Source of the DNA: a virus
DNA length: 59,253 nucleotides
IMG/VR virus record: IMGVR_UViG_3300013119_000886
Coordinates: 1 to 59,253 of that record
Direction: 5' to 3' (one strand)
Under the pieces are notes generated by a model. It did no database searches, had not been told where the DNA came from, and saw only the letters and a list, made by a program, of their open reading frames with translations. A program made the position numbers and the translations under genes. Every line of letters starts with the position of its first letter. Position 1 is the first letter of the stretch. Positions 26,057-32,204 of the stretch are shown here, in pieces.

Positions 26057-26986
26057 TCAGAATGGCGATGAGAAATCTGTCCTTAACTTATCTTTTGCTT
26101 TTGCTTTTGTGATAGATTTAAGAAAACCTGAGTTTAACTCTGGGTGTGGAGATTCTCTTATACTCAGTAACTTTTCATTATACTTTCCAGTACACACATC
26201 ACCAAATTCACACCAACGCCTGTACTCATTACAGGCGTCAGGAGCTCTGTGAAAATAGTTTCTATCACGACAATAATTGATATGACTGACTATTTCACCA
26301 ATATCAGCCATTATAGAAGCGACTTCCGCTTCACTTCTAGGTATTTCAAGGAAAGTAAAATACTCAGCTAAGTTATCAGATACATGGTTACTTGCTCTTT
26401 CCCAATATTCTTGCTTGGTCTCCGGTTGCCTCTTTAATCGCTGTTGTAATCCTACTGTTTTGATATAGTTAATTAGAATACCGCCAACATCATAACCATT
26501 CTCTCTAGCCATGTGGATATACATGTTACTCTGGATAGCTTTTTCATACTTTTCTGGTTGTTTCAAATGAAATGAACTGCTTTTATGCTCTACTATCCAC
26601 AGTTTACCATTATAATCAGCTATAGCATCACATTTGCCAGCATAAATAGTGCTACCTGCTGTAACAGATAGCTCTTTCTCTATCTCTATTACTTTATCTA
26701 AAGTAGGTAGTAATTGCTGCTGTTCAGCAAAATCTTTACCTTCTAACAAAACTATAGCATGCTGTATAATGTCTTCATTGTACTCTGATTGACGTAATAC
26801 TTTGCTATAGTCTTCACCATTTAACATTGCTGCTAATCCATCATGAATTGCTTGCCCTAATAGCAGGGCGTTACTGGGTTGAAAGAACAATGGCGCTTTT
26901 TCTTTATCTGCACATAGTTCATTCTCATAGTAATAATATGCAGGGCATCTACAGTATCTTCTTAAAGCGGTACTAGTGTATATCAT
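26057..26986 (-). CDS. Cas4-like PD-(D/E)XK nuclease
   Basis: 309 aa. The nuclease motif is YAGKCDAIADYNGKLWIVEHKSS (D ... EHK). Cysteines in RRYCRCPAYYYYE at the N-terminus and CNEYRRWCEFGDVC near the C-terminus give the four-cysteine 4Fe-4S arrangement of Cas4/AddB-type nucleases. No cas1/cas2 or CRISPR array is present, so a role in DNA end processing during phage recombination is more likely. The start overlaps the preceding stop. Confidence 0.88.
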   Translation of the reverse strand: MIYTSTALRRYCRCPAYYYYENELCADKEKAPLFFQPSNALLLGQAIHDGLAAMLNGEDYSKVLRQSEYNEDIIQHAIVLLEGKDFAEQQQLLPTLDKVIEIEKELSVTAGSTIYAGKCDAIADYNGKLWIVEHKSSSFHLKQPEKYEKAIQSNMYIHMARENGYDVGGILINYIKTVGLQQRLKRQPETKQEYWERASNHVSDNLAEYFTFLEIPRSEAEVASIMADIGEIVSHINYCRDRNYFHRAPDACNEYRRWCEFGDVCTGKYNEKLLSIRESPHPELNSGFLKSITKAKAKDKLRTDFSSPF

Positions 26987-27225
26987 AAGTCAATACCTTC
27001 ACTTTCTCTACCCTGGAGTTCGCTGTTTATTAGTTCTACAATACCTTCAAGGATAGGAATTATATCAGCTTCTTCACGCTGCATATTTTTTAATAAGTCA
27101 TCTCTAACTAATATTAACGTTTTTTTGGTGTATAATTCTATTAGCCCCAAGCTCCTATAAATATTATCTAGCATTACCCCAGCACCAAAATAGTCTCTAT
27201 TATTCTGTGCATTATTACTGGACAT
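26983..27225 (-). CDS. small hypothetical protein
   Basis: 80 aa from ATG 27225, preceded by CGGAGGTTAGT. Helical and acidic C-terminus (ILEGIVELINSELQGRESEG). It overlaps the nuclease start by 4 nt (ATGA), suggesting functional coupling. A variant hammerhead ribozyme would cut 28 nt before its start. Confidence 0.6.
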   Translation of the reverse strand: MSSNNAQNNRDYFGAGVMLDNIYRSLGLIELYTKKTLILVRDDLLKNMQREEADIIPILEGIVELINSELQGRESEGIDL

Positions 27226-27246
27226 ACTAACCTCCGTTATTTTATT

Positions 27247-27335
27247 ATACTGCAACTAGTTATCACTACTAATATTGCTACTAATAGCATGGATTAAGAT
27301 AACTAGTTTCTGCTTTTGGCTTTTTCAAGCAGTAT
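27247..27335 (-). ncRNA. type I hammerhead ribozyme, U3-A8 variant
   Basis: Stem I 7 bp (27335-27329 with 27253-27247), core TTGAAAA (27328-27322), a short stem II (A-A mismatch, then 2 bp, 27321-27311), GAAA (27310-27307), stem III 9 bp plus A15.1-U16.1 (27306-27298 with 27064-equivalent side 27264-27256), triplet GUU (27256-27254). Compared with the consensus CUGANGA, C3 is U and G8 is A; these positions pair in active hammerheads, so the change is compensated. The TGA stop of the upstream gene (27327-27325) is core U4-G5-A6. Predicted cut between 27254 and 27253. Confidence 0.68.
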
Positions 27336-27708
27336 TAACTATTATTTTTATTTTGTGAGAAACAATAGTTTTGATTTCTTTGTCTATGTTTGTAGTGTGA
27401 ATACAACTGTTAGCAATAATGTCCACTGTTGCCATTTTGCCAACTAATGCTTTATTTAGCTTTTTTGCTACTGCCTTAGCGTTTTTACCATCGAACCTGT
27501 TAGCAAATCTATCTTGGGTTATTTTCAATATTGAGCAACATGCTTTTTGTAACTGCTCAATCATCCAGTTATAATTGAGGTTGAAGGGTTGAAACAAATT
27601 ATCTGCAAAGTAAATATTAACCGTGCTTGCTGCACAACCAACGCCCTTGATTTCTAATTGTTGCTCGCCTAACTTGTAGGCAAGGAAGGTGATTTCCTTT
27701 GTTTGCAT
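27325..27708 (-). CDS. hypothetical protein
   Basis: 127 aa; TAGGAGTATTAA precedes ATG 27708. Alternating beta and helix, with NAKAVAKKLNKALVGKMATVD. No family recognised. Its stop codon lies inside the hammerhead core at 27327-27325. A perfect 10-bp hairpin occupies the gap upstream (about 27781-27807). Confidence 0.6.
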   Translation of the reverse strand: MQTKEITFLAYKLGEQQLEIKGVGCAASTVNIYFADNLFQPFNLNYNWMIEQLQKACCSILKITQDRFANRFDGKNAKAVAKKLNKALVGKMATVDIIANSCIHTTNIDKEIKTIVSHKIKIIVNTA

Positions 27709-27818
27709 TTAATACTCCTAGCGTTTCCTTTCATGCTTAAGTTCTAACTCTCTAATTAAACGCTTACTATTGCGCTATGTTTACTATAATATATTAGATT
27801 ATAGTAACTTCCATCTAT

Positions 27819-28262
27819 TTACTTCAGCCAAGATTTGGACGCTTTACCTTTAAGTAAGGCTAGATGGTTTTGAATCTGGCGTTCTGGAGTAGATGTATTC
27901 ATATACTGCCTCACTTTTTTTATTTCTTCTACGGTGTCATTTACCCACTCTTGCATACATGCTGTTGATGGCATTTCCCTCACTTGTGTTACTTCTTGAT
28001 AGCGGTAATAGCGCGGGCTTGTTTTATTAAGTTGATATTGGCTACGTTCATTATCATAAGGTACATAACCATTGACACTATAGGCACAACCTTCGTCATA
28101 AGTTTCAAACACTAAACTTTTGTCTATCTCTACAGTTTTTGTAAGTTGCTTTTGTTGATTTACCCTGCCAGATTCACAACGGATTTCAACTAAATAGTCG
28201 TCACCGTCCCAGTTATTGCCAGTAGTATCATTGCAGATTATTACTAGTGACAATAACTTCAC
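27819..28262 (-). CDS. hypothetical protein
   Basis: 147 aa starting at GTG 28262 with a weak AAAGAG-like site. It contains GDDYLVEIRCESGRVNQQKQ and a C-terminal helical part. No family recognised. Confidence 0.55.
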   Translation of the reverse strand: MKLLSLVIICNDTTGNNWDGDDYLVEIRCESGRVNQQKQLTKTVEIDKSLVFETYDEGCAYSVNGYVPYDNERSQYQLNKTSPRYYRYQEVTQVREMPSTACMQEWVNDTVEEIKKVRQYMNTSTPERQIQNHLALLKGKASKSWLK

Positions 28263-28290
28263 TCTTTATCTGGTTATTAGTGGAGTTGCA

Positions 28291-28494
28291 CTATTCTTCT
28301 TTTACTGATGGATGCCTAATTGTATCCCTACTTATCATATTGCGAGCCTGATATTTACGATGACGTTTCCAGCATTTGTCATCAATATTACTAGGGTAAA
28401 TATCATCCCACTCAGTAGGTACTTGAGTTCTTTTTATACTACTATCTATATAACTTAATTGTAAGGTTCTTCGTGTTTTGGGTTTGCGGTGCAT
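28291..28494 (-). CDS. small basic hypothetical protein
   Basis: 67 aa, rich in Arg/Lys (MHRKPKTRRTLQLSYIDSS; CWKRHRKYQAR). It starts immediately after the preceding stop (TAATCATG), so it is probably translated by reinitiation. May bind nucleic acid. Confidence 0.5.
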   Translation of the reverse strand: MHRKPKTRRTLQLSYIDSSIKRTQVPTEWDDIYPSNIDDKCWKRHRKYQARNMISRDTIRHPSVKEE

Positions 28495-28496
28495 GA

Positions 28497-28877
28497 TTAC
28501 ATGTACAATTCTATTACAAAAGGGTTCTTACTTATGTAGTTATCCCATCCGCCTACTGTTGTATCAGATGACCGCCACCTTACTGGGAATATCCTATCCT
28601 GAGTTACTGTACGGCTAGTTTTGATTACTGTAATAGCCGAACCATACTTTGAATATACTTCACCTTCTTTGATACTGCAAGGTGCTGCTCTGAACGTAAA
28701 GCTACTGTTAGTATGGTTATAGCTAACAGGACTGCCATTAAAACCAAATGATTGTTGTTTGGCTTCACACCAACTTACAAATCTGCCAGTTTGACAGTCC
28801 CTAACTCTTGGAGTGTAACCAAGGTTTATACCATTGGCTACTACTCGACTATTCGTTGTACTCATTACTCTATCCAT
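28497..28877 (-). CDS. hypothetical protein
   Basis: 126 aa, AGGAGTTAAAA before ATG 28877. Serine/threonine-rich with VRDCQTGRFVSWCEAK. A similar stretch (VVRDKRTGKFINHSLA) occurs in the 64-aa product at 30869-31063, so the two share a small module. Function unknown. Confidence 0.55.
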   Translation of the reverse strand: MDRVMSTTNSRVVANGINLGYTPRVRDCQTGRFVSWCEAKQQSFGFNGSPVSYNHTNSSFTFRAAPCSIKEGEVYSKYGSAITVIKTSRTVTQDRIFPVRWRSSDTTVGGWDNYISKNPFVIELYM

Positions 28878-28916
28878 TTTTAACTCCTGTTTATAGTCCG
28901 TAGACTTTAAATTAAA

Positions 28917-28958
28917 AGCCTTATGTGAGATTTGAACTCACTCAACCTGCTATAAGGC
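28917..28958 (-). ncRNA. minimal tRNA-like element (acceptor stem + T-arm)
   Basis: A perfect 7-bp acceptor-like stem (28958-28952 with 28924-28918) is followed by a 10-nt linker and a perfect 5-bp T-arm (28941-28937 with 28929-28925) with loop TTCAAAT, stacked directly on the acceptor 3' strand as in tRNA. D- and anticodon arms are absent. A surrounding 7-bp helix (29000-28994 with 28909-28903) encloses it, and TTTTAATTT follows. Architecture and linker length match the element at 7093-7134. A processing signal or terminator is possible. Confidence 0.6.
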
Positions 28959-29009
28959 TATTGGGCTATTAAGTATAACCGTCCATTTAAGACTAAAGTC
29001 ATCATTTTA

Positions 29010-29210
29010 CTAAATACCCCAATATTGTTGTCTGCTTTTTATTATTCTTATAATGTCTTCATTGGGGTAACAGTCCCTTAGCAATTGTAAAATCACTTCT
29101 ATGTCTTTAGCTAAGATATTTTGACACTGACTTTCACTAACTAATTGTTCATAACGACTGTTAGTGTAATCACTCGATTTTGGTGGTAATTTACTTTGAT
29201 TTATACTCAT
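29010..29210 (-). CDS. small hypothetical protein
   Basis: 66 aa; GGGAGTTAAGA precedes ATG 29210. Contains LAKDIEVILQLLRDCYPNED, a possible UBA-like helical segment. The leader left by hammerhead cleavage is 28 nt. Confidence 0.55.
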   Translation of the reverse strand: MSINQSKLPPKSSDYTNSRYEQLVSESQCQNILAKDIEVILQLLRDCYPNEDIIRIIKSRQQYWGI

Positions 29211-29232
29211 TCTTAACTCCCATATTAGATTT

Positions 29233-29322
29233 TGTTGCGACTATTTGCCACTAATTATATTACTATAATTAGCATGGATAATAAAGGCAAATAGTTTCTG
29301 GTTTAACCTTTGTCAAGCAACA
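29233..29322 (-). ncRNA. type I hammerhead ribozyme, U3-A8 variant
   Basis: Stem I 6 bp (29322-29317 with 29238-29233), core TTGACAA (29316-29310), stem II (A-A mismatch then 3 bp, 29309-29299), GAAA (29298-29295), stem III 9 bp plus A15.1-U16.1 (29294-29286 with 29249-29241), with an inner hairpin CTAATTATA/TATAATTAG, and triplet GUC (29241-29239). It shares the C3-to-U and G8-to-A change with the element at 27247 and begins directly after the stop codon of the upstream gene. Predicted cut between 29239 and 29238. Confidence 0.72.
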
Positions 29323-29556
29323 TTAAAACGGTATGGTATGCCAATCTAAATCTAATTGCTCAAACTCTAACTTCTCTAGTAAATTGGAGTGGTAAACAAT
29401 CTGCTCGTCTTCTAGTTCCTCTTTTAATGCTTTTAATTTTTTGCATGCTACACTATATTGCCCATGTAGTAACTCATACTCCACCGCTCGGATTTCAGGC
29501 AATATCTCAAAACTGTAAACCTTATTCTGTACTTCTTCGTCGAATATAACTGACAT
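29323..29556 (-). CDS. small hypothetical protein
   Basis: 77 aa, helical, acidic (FDEEVQNKVYSFEILPEIRA; KALKEELEDEQI). AAAGGAGATTAAAGGAA precedes ATG 29556. No motif. An 11-bp hairpin (29579-29589 with 29605-29615) lies in its leader. Confidence 0.55.
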   Translation of the reverse strand: MSVIFDEEVQNKVYSFEILPEIRAVEYELLHGQYSVACKKLKALKEELEDEQIVYHSNLLEKLEFEQLDLDWHTIPF

Positions 29557-29578
29557 TTCCTTTAATCTCCTTTTGGTT

Positions 29579-29615
29579 ACCCTGCACTACATATTTAAGT
29601 GGAATAGTGCAGGGT
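29579..29615 (-). promoter_or_regulatory. 11-bp intercistronic hairpin
   Basis: A perfect 11-bp inverted repeat, with GGT/ACC closing pairs just outside on the - strand separated by a 7-nt purine loop. On the + strand it is followed by five T residues, but no + strand gene precedes it. It lies 23 nt before the start at 29556, the same distance as the hammerheads from their genes. Confidence 0.5.
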
Positions 29616-29620
29616 TTTTC

Positions 29621-29812
29621 TTACCTGTACCTTAGTACACTAAACAACACTTGCCTCTGCTGTTCTGTTATTTTGTTCAGTAACATATACTGTTCAGCAG
29701 GTGGTAATGCTCGGAACTTTCTATTATACTTCTTTGCAATATCCCTTTCACTCTTGCCCATCACTTTTACTAATCTTGTAGGTGTGGAGTGCCTAGCTAT
29801 TCCTTTTGTCAT
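29621..29812 (-). CDS. small basic hypothetical protein
   Basis: 63 aa; AGGAGATTCTCA precedes ATG 29812. Basic and helical (VKVMGKSERDIAKKYNRKFR). It overlaps the upstream gene's 3' end by 20 nt. Possibly nucleic-acid binding. Confidence 0.5.
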   Translation of the reverse strand: MTKGIARHSTPTRLVKVMGKSERDIAKKYNRKFRALPPAEQYMLLNKITEQQRQVLFSVLRYR

Positions 29813-30230
29813 TGAGAATCTCCTTTACTGCTTTGTTTACTAGATCTAACTTGCTAATAGACTCGTCATATTCTGTTAATTCAAGTTTCATTTGCTCTAT
29901 TATAGTCGCAAGCGCTTCGCTAAATCCTGCCATAATGCTCCTAATAAGAGGAGCATTATTTTTAACGTTACCCCAATATGCAGCGTAGGTAGCAGGGGCA
30001 TAGTCGCAATGGGGTTCTGCATCATTTAACAACCACCACTCGCCGCAGTCGCAAATCAAATTTACAGATTGCGCGTGTTCTTCATGCTCACAAACATAAG
30101 CAGTGAATATCCCTTGATGCAAATGAGTTACTTCATCGAGTAACTCAAATAACTCTATAAAACTGTTGCTAATATGACTTTGCTTTTCTGCTAATTGTTT
30201 GGATACCATCATTATATCTAACATGTTCAT
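29793..30230 (-). CDS. hypothetical protein
   Basis: 145 aa; AAGGAAGGAAA precedes ATG 30230. A cysteine/histidine cluster (YVCEHEEHAQSVNLICDCGE ... PHCDYAP) suggests metal binding. The canonical hammerhead upstream leaves a 25-nt leader. Confidence 0.55.
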   Translation of the reverse strand: MNMLDIMMVSKQLAEKQSHISNSFIELFELLDEVTHLHQGIFTAYVCEHEEHAQSVNLICDCGEWWLLNDAEPHCDYAPATYAAYWGNVKNNAPLIRSIMAGFSEALATIIEQMKLELTEYDESISKLDLVNKAVKEILNDKRNS

Positions 30231-30250
30231 TTTCCTTCCTTAGTTATTTT

Positions 30251-30320
30251 GTTGCGACTGCTCTAGTATAATAATCACTAGAGCAGTTTCGTCTTAATTT
30301 GCAAAGACTCTTCAGGCAAC
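30251..30320 (-). ncRNA. type I hammerhead ribozyme (canonical core)
   Basis: Stem I 5 bp (30320-30316 with 30255-30251), core CTGAAGA (30315-30309), stem II 5 bp (30308-30304 with 30295-30291), GAAA (30290-30287), stem III 10 bp plus A15.1-U16.1 (30286-30277 with 30267-30258), cleavage triplet GUC (30258-30256). Every invariant base of the hammerhead core is present. Predicted cut between 30256 and 30255, 25 nt before the start codon at 30230. Confidence 0.93.
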
Positions 30321-30358
30321 TTAGGTGAAGTATCTAGTCATCTTTTACTACTAATTTC

Positions 30359-30508
30359 TTAATCATTATTTTTTAATCTCCTATGTATTGATTCTAGCCA
30401 AAATATAACACTGGCTATAGCGCAAAATAAACCTTCTTCTTTGTTGCCACTTGACATCAGCACAATGCCTGACAGAAGTGGCAGAATGTTCACTAATTGT
30501 GCTTTCAT
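30359..30508 (-). CDS. small membrane protein
   Basis: 49 aa from ATG 30508, with AAAGGAGTTAGTA upstream. Two hydrophobic segments (VNILPLLSGIVLMSS and GLFCAIASVIFWL). A 10-codon frame with its own AGGAG follows (30366-30334). The other frame here, 30381-30581, is less credible. Confidence 0.55.
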   Translation of the reverse strand: MKAQLVNILPLLSGIVLMSSGNKEEGLFCAIASVIFWLESIHRRLKNND

Positions 30509-30536
30509 TACTAACTCCTTTCTTGTTATAGTGAAC

Positions 30537-30567
30537 GCTAGTACTAGCTATGGTAACTAGTACTAGC
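30537..30567 (-). promoter_or_regulatory. 11-bp intercistronic hairpin
   Basis: Perfect inverted repeat GCTAGTACTAG/CTAGTACTAGC with a 9-nt loop, and possible GTGAA/TTCAC closing pairs. It sits about 29 nt before the start at 30508 in a 76-nt gap. It does not match a hammerhead core. Confidence 0.5.
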
Positions 30568-30584
30568 CGCACGGTTTTCACGCC

Positions 30585-30872
30585 CTAATCACTATCTTCT
30601 TCTTGCTCTAATTGCTCTACTCTCTCATTTAAATCAGCAATGTAATCATCAATAGGTATATCACTAGTCCCTACCATTGTTTCTAACTGTGCTATCCTGT
30701 ACTCTAAGGTTCTTAAGCATTCTTCGGTATCAGACATAGGATTATTAGCACAACTAGCTAATAAGATTACTATTGCAGAAACCCAGATTATTATGAGATT
30801 AGGTTTCCTAACTACACGCCAGGCATTCTGATTATAGTCAAATGTTACTTCTTCTACTCTGCTTCTTCTCAT
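30585..30872 (-). CDS. membrane-anchored or lipoprotein-like coiled-coil protein
   Basis: 95 aa with a hydrophobic segment IIIWVSAIVILLASCAN (residues about 28-44), in which LLASC looks like a lipobox, then an acidic coiled-coil region (RTLEYRIAQLETMVG ... LNERVEQLEQEEDSD). The preceding 25 residues are cytoplasm-like, so a type II anchor is as likely as a lipoprotein. Spanin-like function is possible but unproven. Confidence 0.6.
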   Translation of the reverse strand: MRRSRVEEVTFDYNQNAWRVVRKPNLIIIWVSAIVILLASCANNPMSDTEECLRTLEYRIAQLETMVGTSDIPIDDYIADLNERVEQLEQEEDSD

Positions 30873-31063
30873 TTATACACCTCTATTGTTAAATCAGGAC
30901 TCATTGGATTAACTCTAGTTAGATAACAGGTTGCTAAAGAATGGTTGATAAATTTGCCAGTTCGCTTATCTCTCACTACTATTCTTGAACCGGCTAAAGT
31001 TCTACCGTTAAACTTTATGCTATTGCTATTTGCTTCTTGGACTTTCTTCCATGTCTTATACAT
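30869..31063 (-). CDS. small hypothetical protein
   Basis: 64 aa, basic (YKTWKKVQEANSNSIKFNG). Shares a VVRDKRTGKFINHSLA-type segment with the 28497-28877 product. It overlaps the next gene as ATGA. The 100-nt gap upstream contains a stem GCTAGG/CCTAGC and a GCC-GTAA-GGC tetraloop hairpin of unknown role. Confidence 0.55.
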   Translation of the reverse strand: MYKTWKKVQEANSNSIKFNGRTLAGSRIVVRDKRTGKFINHSLATCYLTRVNPMSPDLTIEVYK

Positions 31064-31164
31064 TGATAATACCTCTGTAGTTTATTTTACTCACCTGCCT
31101 TACGGCTTACCCTAGCGCCTCCAGCGAGTAATTATTGCTAGGATTGAGGGAAACTAGTTCCCCC

Positions 31165-31359
31165 TTATAATGGTATATCCAAAAACTCTTTGATTGCTTT
31201 GTCACACTCTTCTTTTATGAACGCTTTAAACATTTCTTCCCCTTGCCATGAATAATCTTTCACTGCGACCATTTTCTCTGCAAACATAAGAGCAAATACT
31301 AAATGGTCACATTCTTTATTGCGATCTAATGCTTTTTCCATGCGTTGTTCTAATGTCAT
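31165..31359 (-). CDS. small hypothetical protein
   Basis: 64 aa; AAAAGGAGATAGCA precedes ATG 31359. Helical with alternating charge (LEQRMEKALDRNKECDHLVF). No motif recognised. Confidence 0.5.
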   Translation of the reverse strand: MTLEQRMEKALDRNKECDHLVFALMFAEKMVAVKDYSWQGEEMFKAFIKEECDKAIKEFLDIPL

Positions 31360-31468
31360 TGCTATCTCCTTTTGCTAACCCTGCCAAGAGTAATAACTAC
31401 TCTCTGCTTTTACTAGCACAACATTAAAGGTCAGGTAGCAGTTTTGAGACTTGCCTAGGTCTACTTTA

Positions 31469-31591
31469 CTAATAGATTTTACTAATCAAGAATGTTGTTA
31501 TCAAAGTAGCTATTACAGATAAAGCAAAGGTGAACTCGCCACCTAACGCTATAGTTATTATTATGTCATTGAGTAAATCTATTGTTCTCAT
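31469..31591 (-). CDS. small membrane protein
   Basis: 40 aa from ATG 31591, AGAAGGAGAGTATCA upstream. Two hydrophobic stretches (NDIIITIALGG and FALSVIATLITTFLI). It overlaps the preceding stop as ATGA. Confidence 0.55.
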   Translation of the reverse strand: MRTIDLLNDIIITIALGGEFTFALSVIATLITTFLISKIY

Positions 31592-31803
31592 TGATACTCT
31601 CCTTCTAGTATTCTTGCTATACCTTCTTTTGTAGTTTCAGACAGTGATAGGTAGTAAGCGTTATTGCTATCACAAATTAGGTATGCTACTGAATCTTCAA
31701 TTAGATCTGCTTTCACCTTACAATTACTACAATCAATTCTGCCTTTAAATGGAAACAACTTGCTGCTTTGGGTTATTTTGCCATAACCTATTTTACAATA
31801 CAT
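31588..31803 (-). CDS. small hypothetical protein
   Basis: 71 aa; TAGGAGGTTAGCA precedes ATG 31803. Contains a CSNC pair (IDCSNCKVKADLIED) and LICDS. No family assigned. Confidence 0.5.
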   Translation of the reverse strand: MYCKIGYGKITQSSKLFPFKGRIDCSNCKVKADLIEDSVAYLICDSNNAYYLSLSETTKEGIARILEGEYQ

Positions 31804-31888
31804 TGCTAACCTCCTATTGATTTATCCACTCACTAATTTATAAGGGCTTGTGACCTTCTATTACTCTGGTAATAGGCTAGTTTAGAAA

Positions 31889-31908
31889 GGTGAATATTGC
31901 TATTCACC
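31889..31908 (-). terminator. hairpin with short T-run
   Basis: An 8-bp stem GGTGAATA/TATTCACC with the tetraloop GCAA on the - strand, followed by TTTCT, about 17 nt after the stop of the preceding gene. Its 3' strand can alternatively pair in a second stem (ACCTT/AAGGT) that encloses a CTATTAC/GTAATAG hairpin. Confidence 0.5.
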
Positions 31909-31924
31909 CTTTTACTTTGTTTTA

Positions 31925-32080
31925 TTACTCTTTATCTTCTTCCATACTCTCTACTATTGTTTCTATTTTTGCTATAGCAGATTTAACTTCTTTTAGATAA
32001 TACTCTATGTCTACCTTGCGTTCATGATGCGATAAGGCAAAAAACGTTTCGTCTAATATAGTTTGTAATTGCTTGTTCAT
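31925..32080 (-). CDS. small acidic helical protein
   Basis: 51 aa from ATG 32080, with AAGGAGAATAGTA upstream. Helical throughout (IEYYLKEVKSAIAKIETIVE), ending in MEEDKE. Function unknown. Confidence 0.5.
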   Translation of the reverse strand: MNKQLQTILDETFFALSHHERKVDIEYYLKEVKSAIAKIETIVESMEEDKE

Positions 32081-32163
32081 TACTATTCTCCTTACTCTTT
32101 ATTTTACTACTCTGGTACATAGTTTTCTTTAGACCCTATCACTATGGTAAAAAGGGTATAGGT

Positions 32164-32196
32164 AAACACCGTGTTTACCCAAACACCGTGTTTACC
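32164..32196 (+). repeat. tandem 16-bp palindromic repeat
   Basis: AAACACCGTGTTTACC occurs at 32164-32179 and again at 32181-32196. Each copy contains the palindrome AAACAC-C-GTGTTT, and the first is extended to GGTAAACAC-C-GTGTTTACC. Located just downstream of the J-domain gene. Looks like a double operator for a dimeric repressor. Confidence 0.55.
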
Positions 32197-32204
32197 TGTG
32201 TTAA

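Noticed and set aside
26057-26986. A CRISPR-Cas adaptation module based on the Cas4-like nuclease.
   Set aside because: No other cas gene or repeat array is present; stand-alone Cas4-like nucleases are common in phages.
31064-31164. Twister or other small ribozyme around the GTAA-capped hairpin.
   Set aside because: The 3' side contains CTGGAGG, loosely reminiscent of twister, but the required UAA cleavage loop and matching helices are absent.
31360-31468. A possible fifth hammerhead in the gap before the 31165-31359 gene (CTGACC..., AGAGTA/TACTCT stem and pairing GCAGG segments).
   Set aside because: The bases at the core positions do not match CUGANGA or GAAA, and stem II cannot be formed. 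At best a decayed copy.
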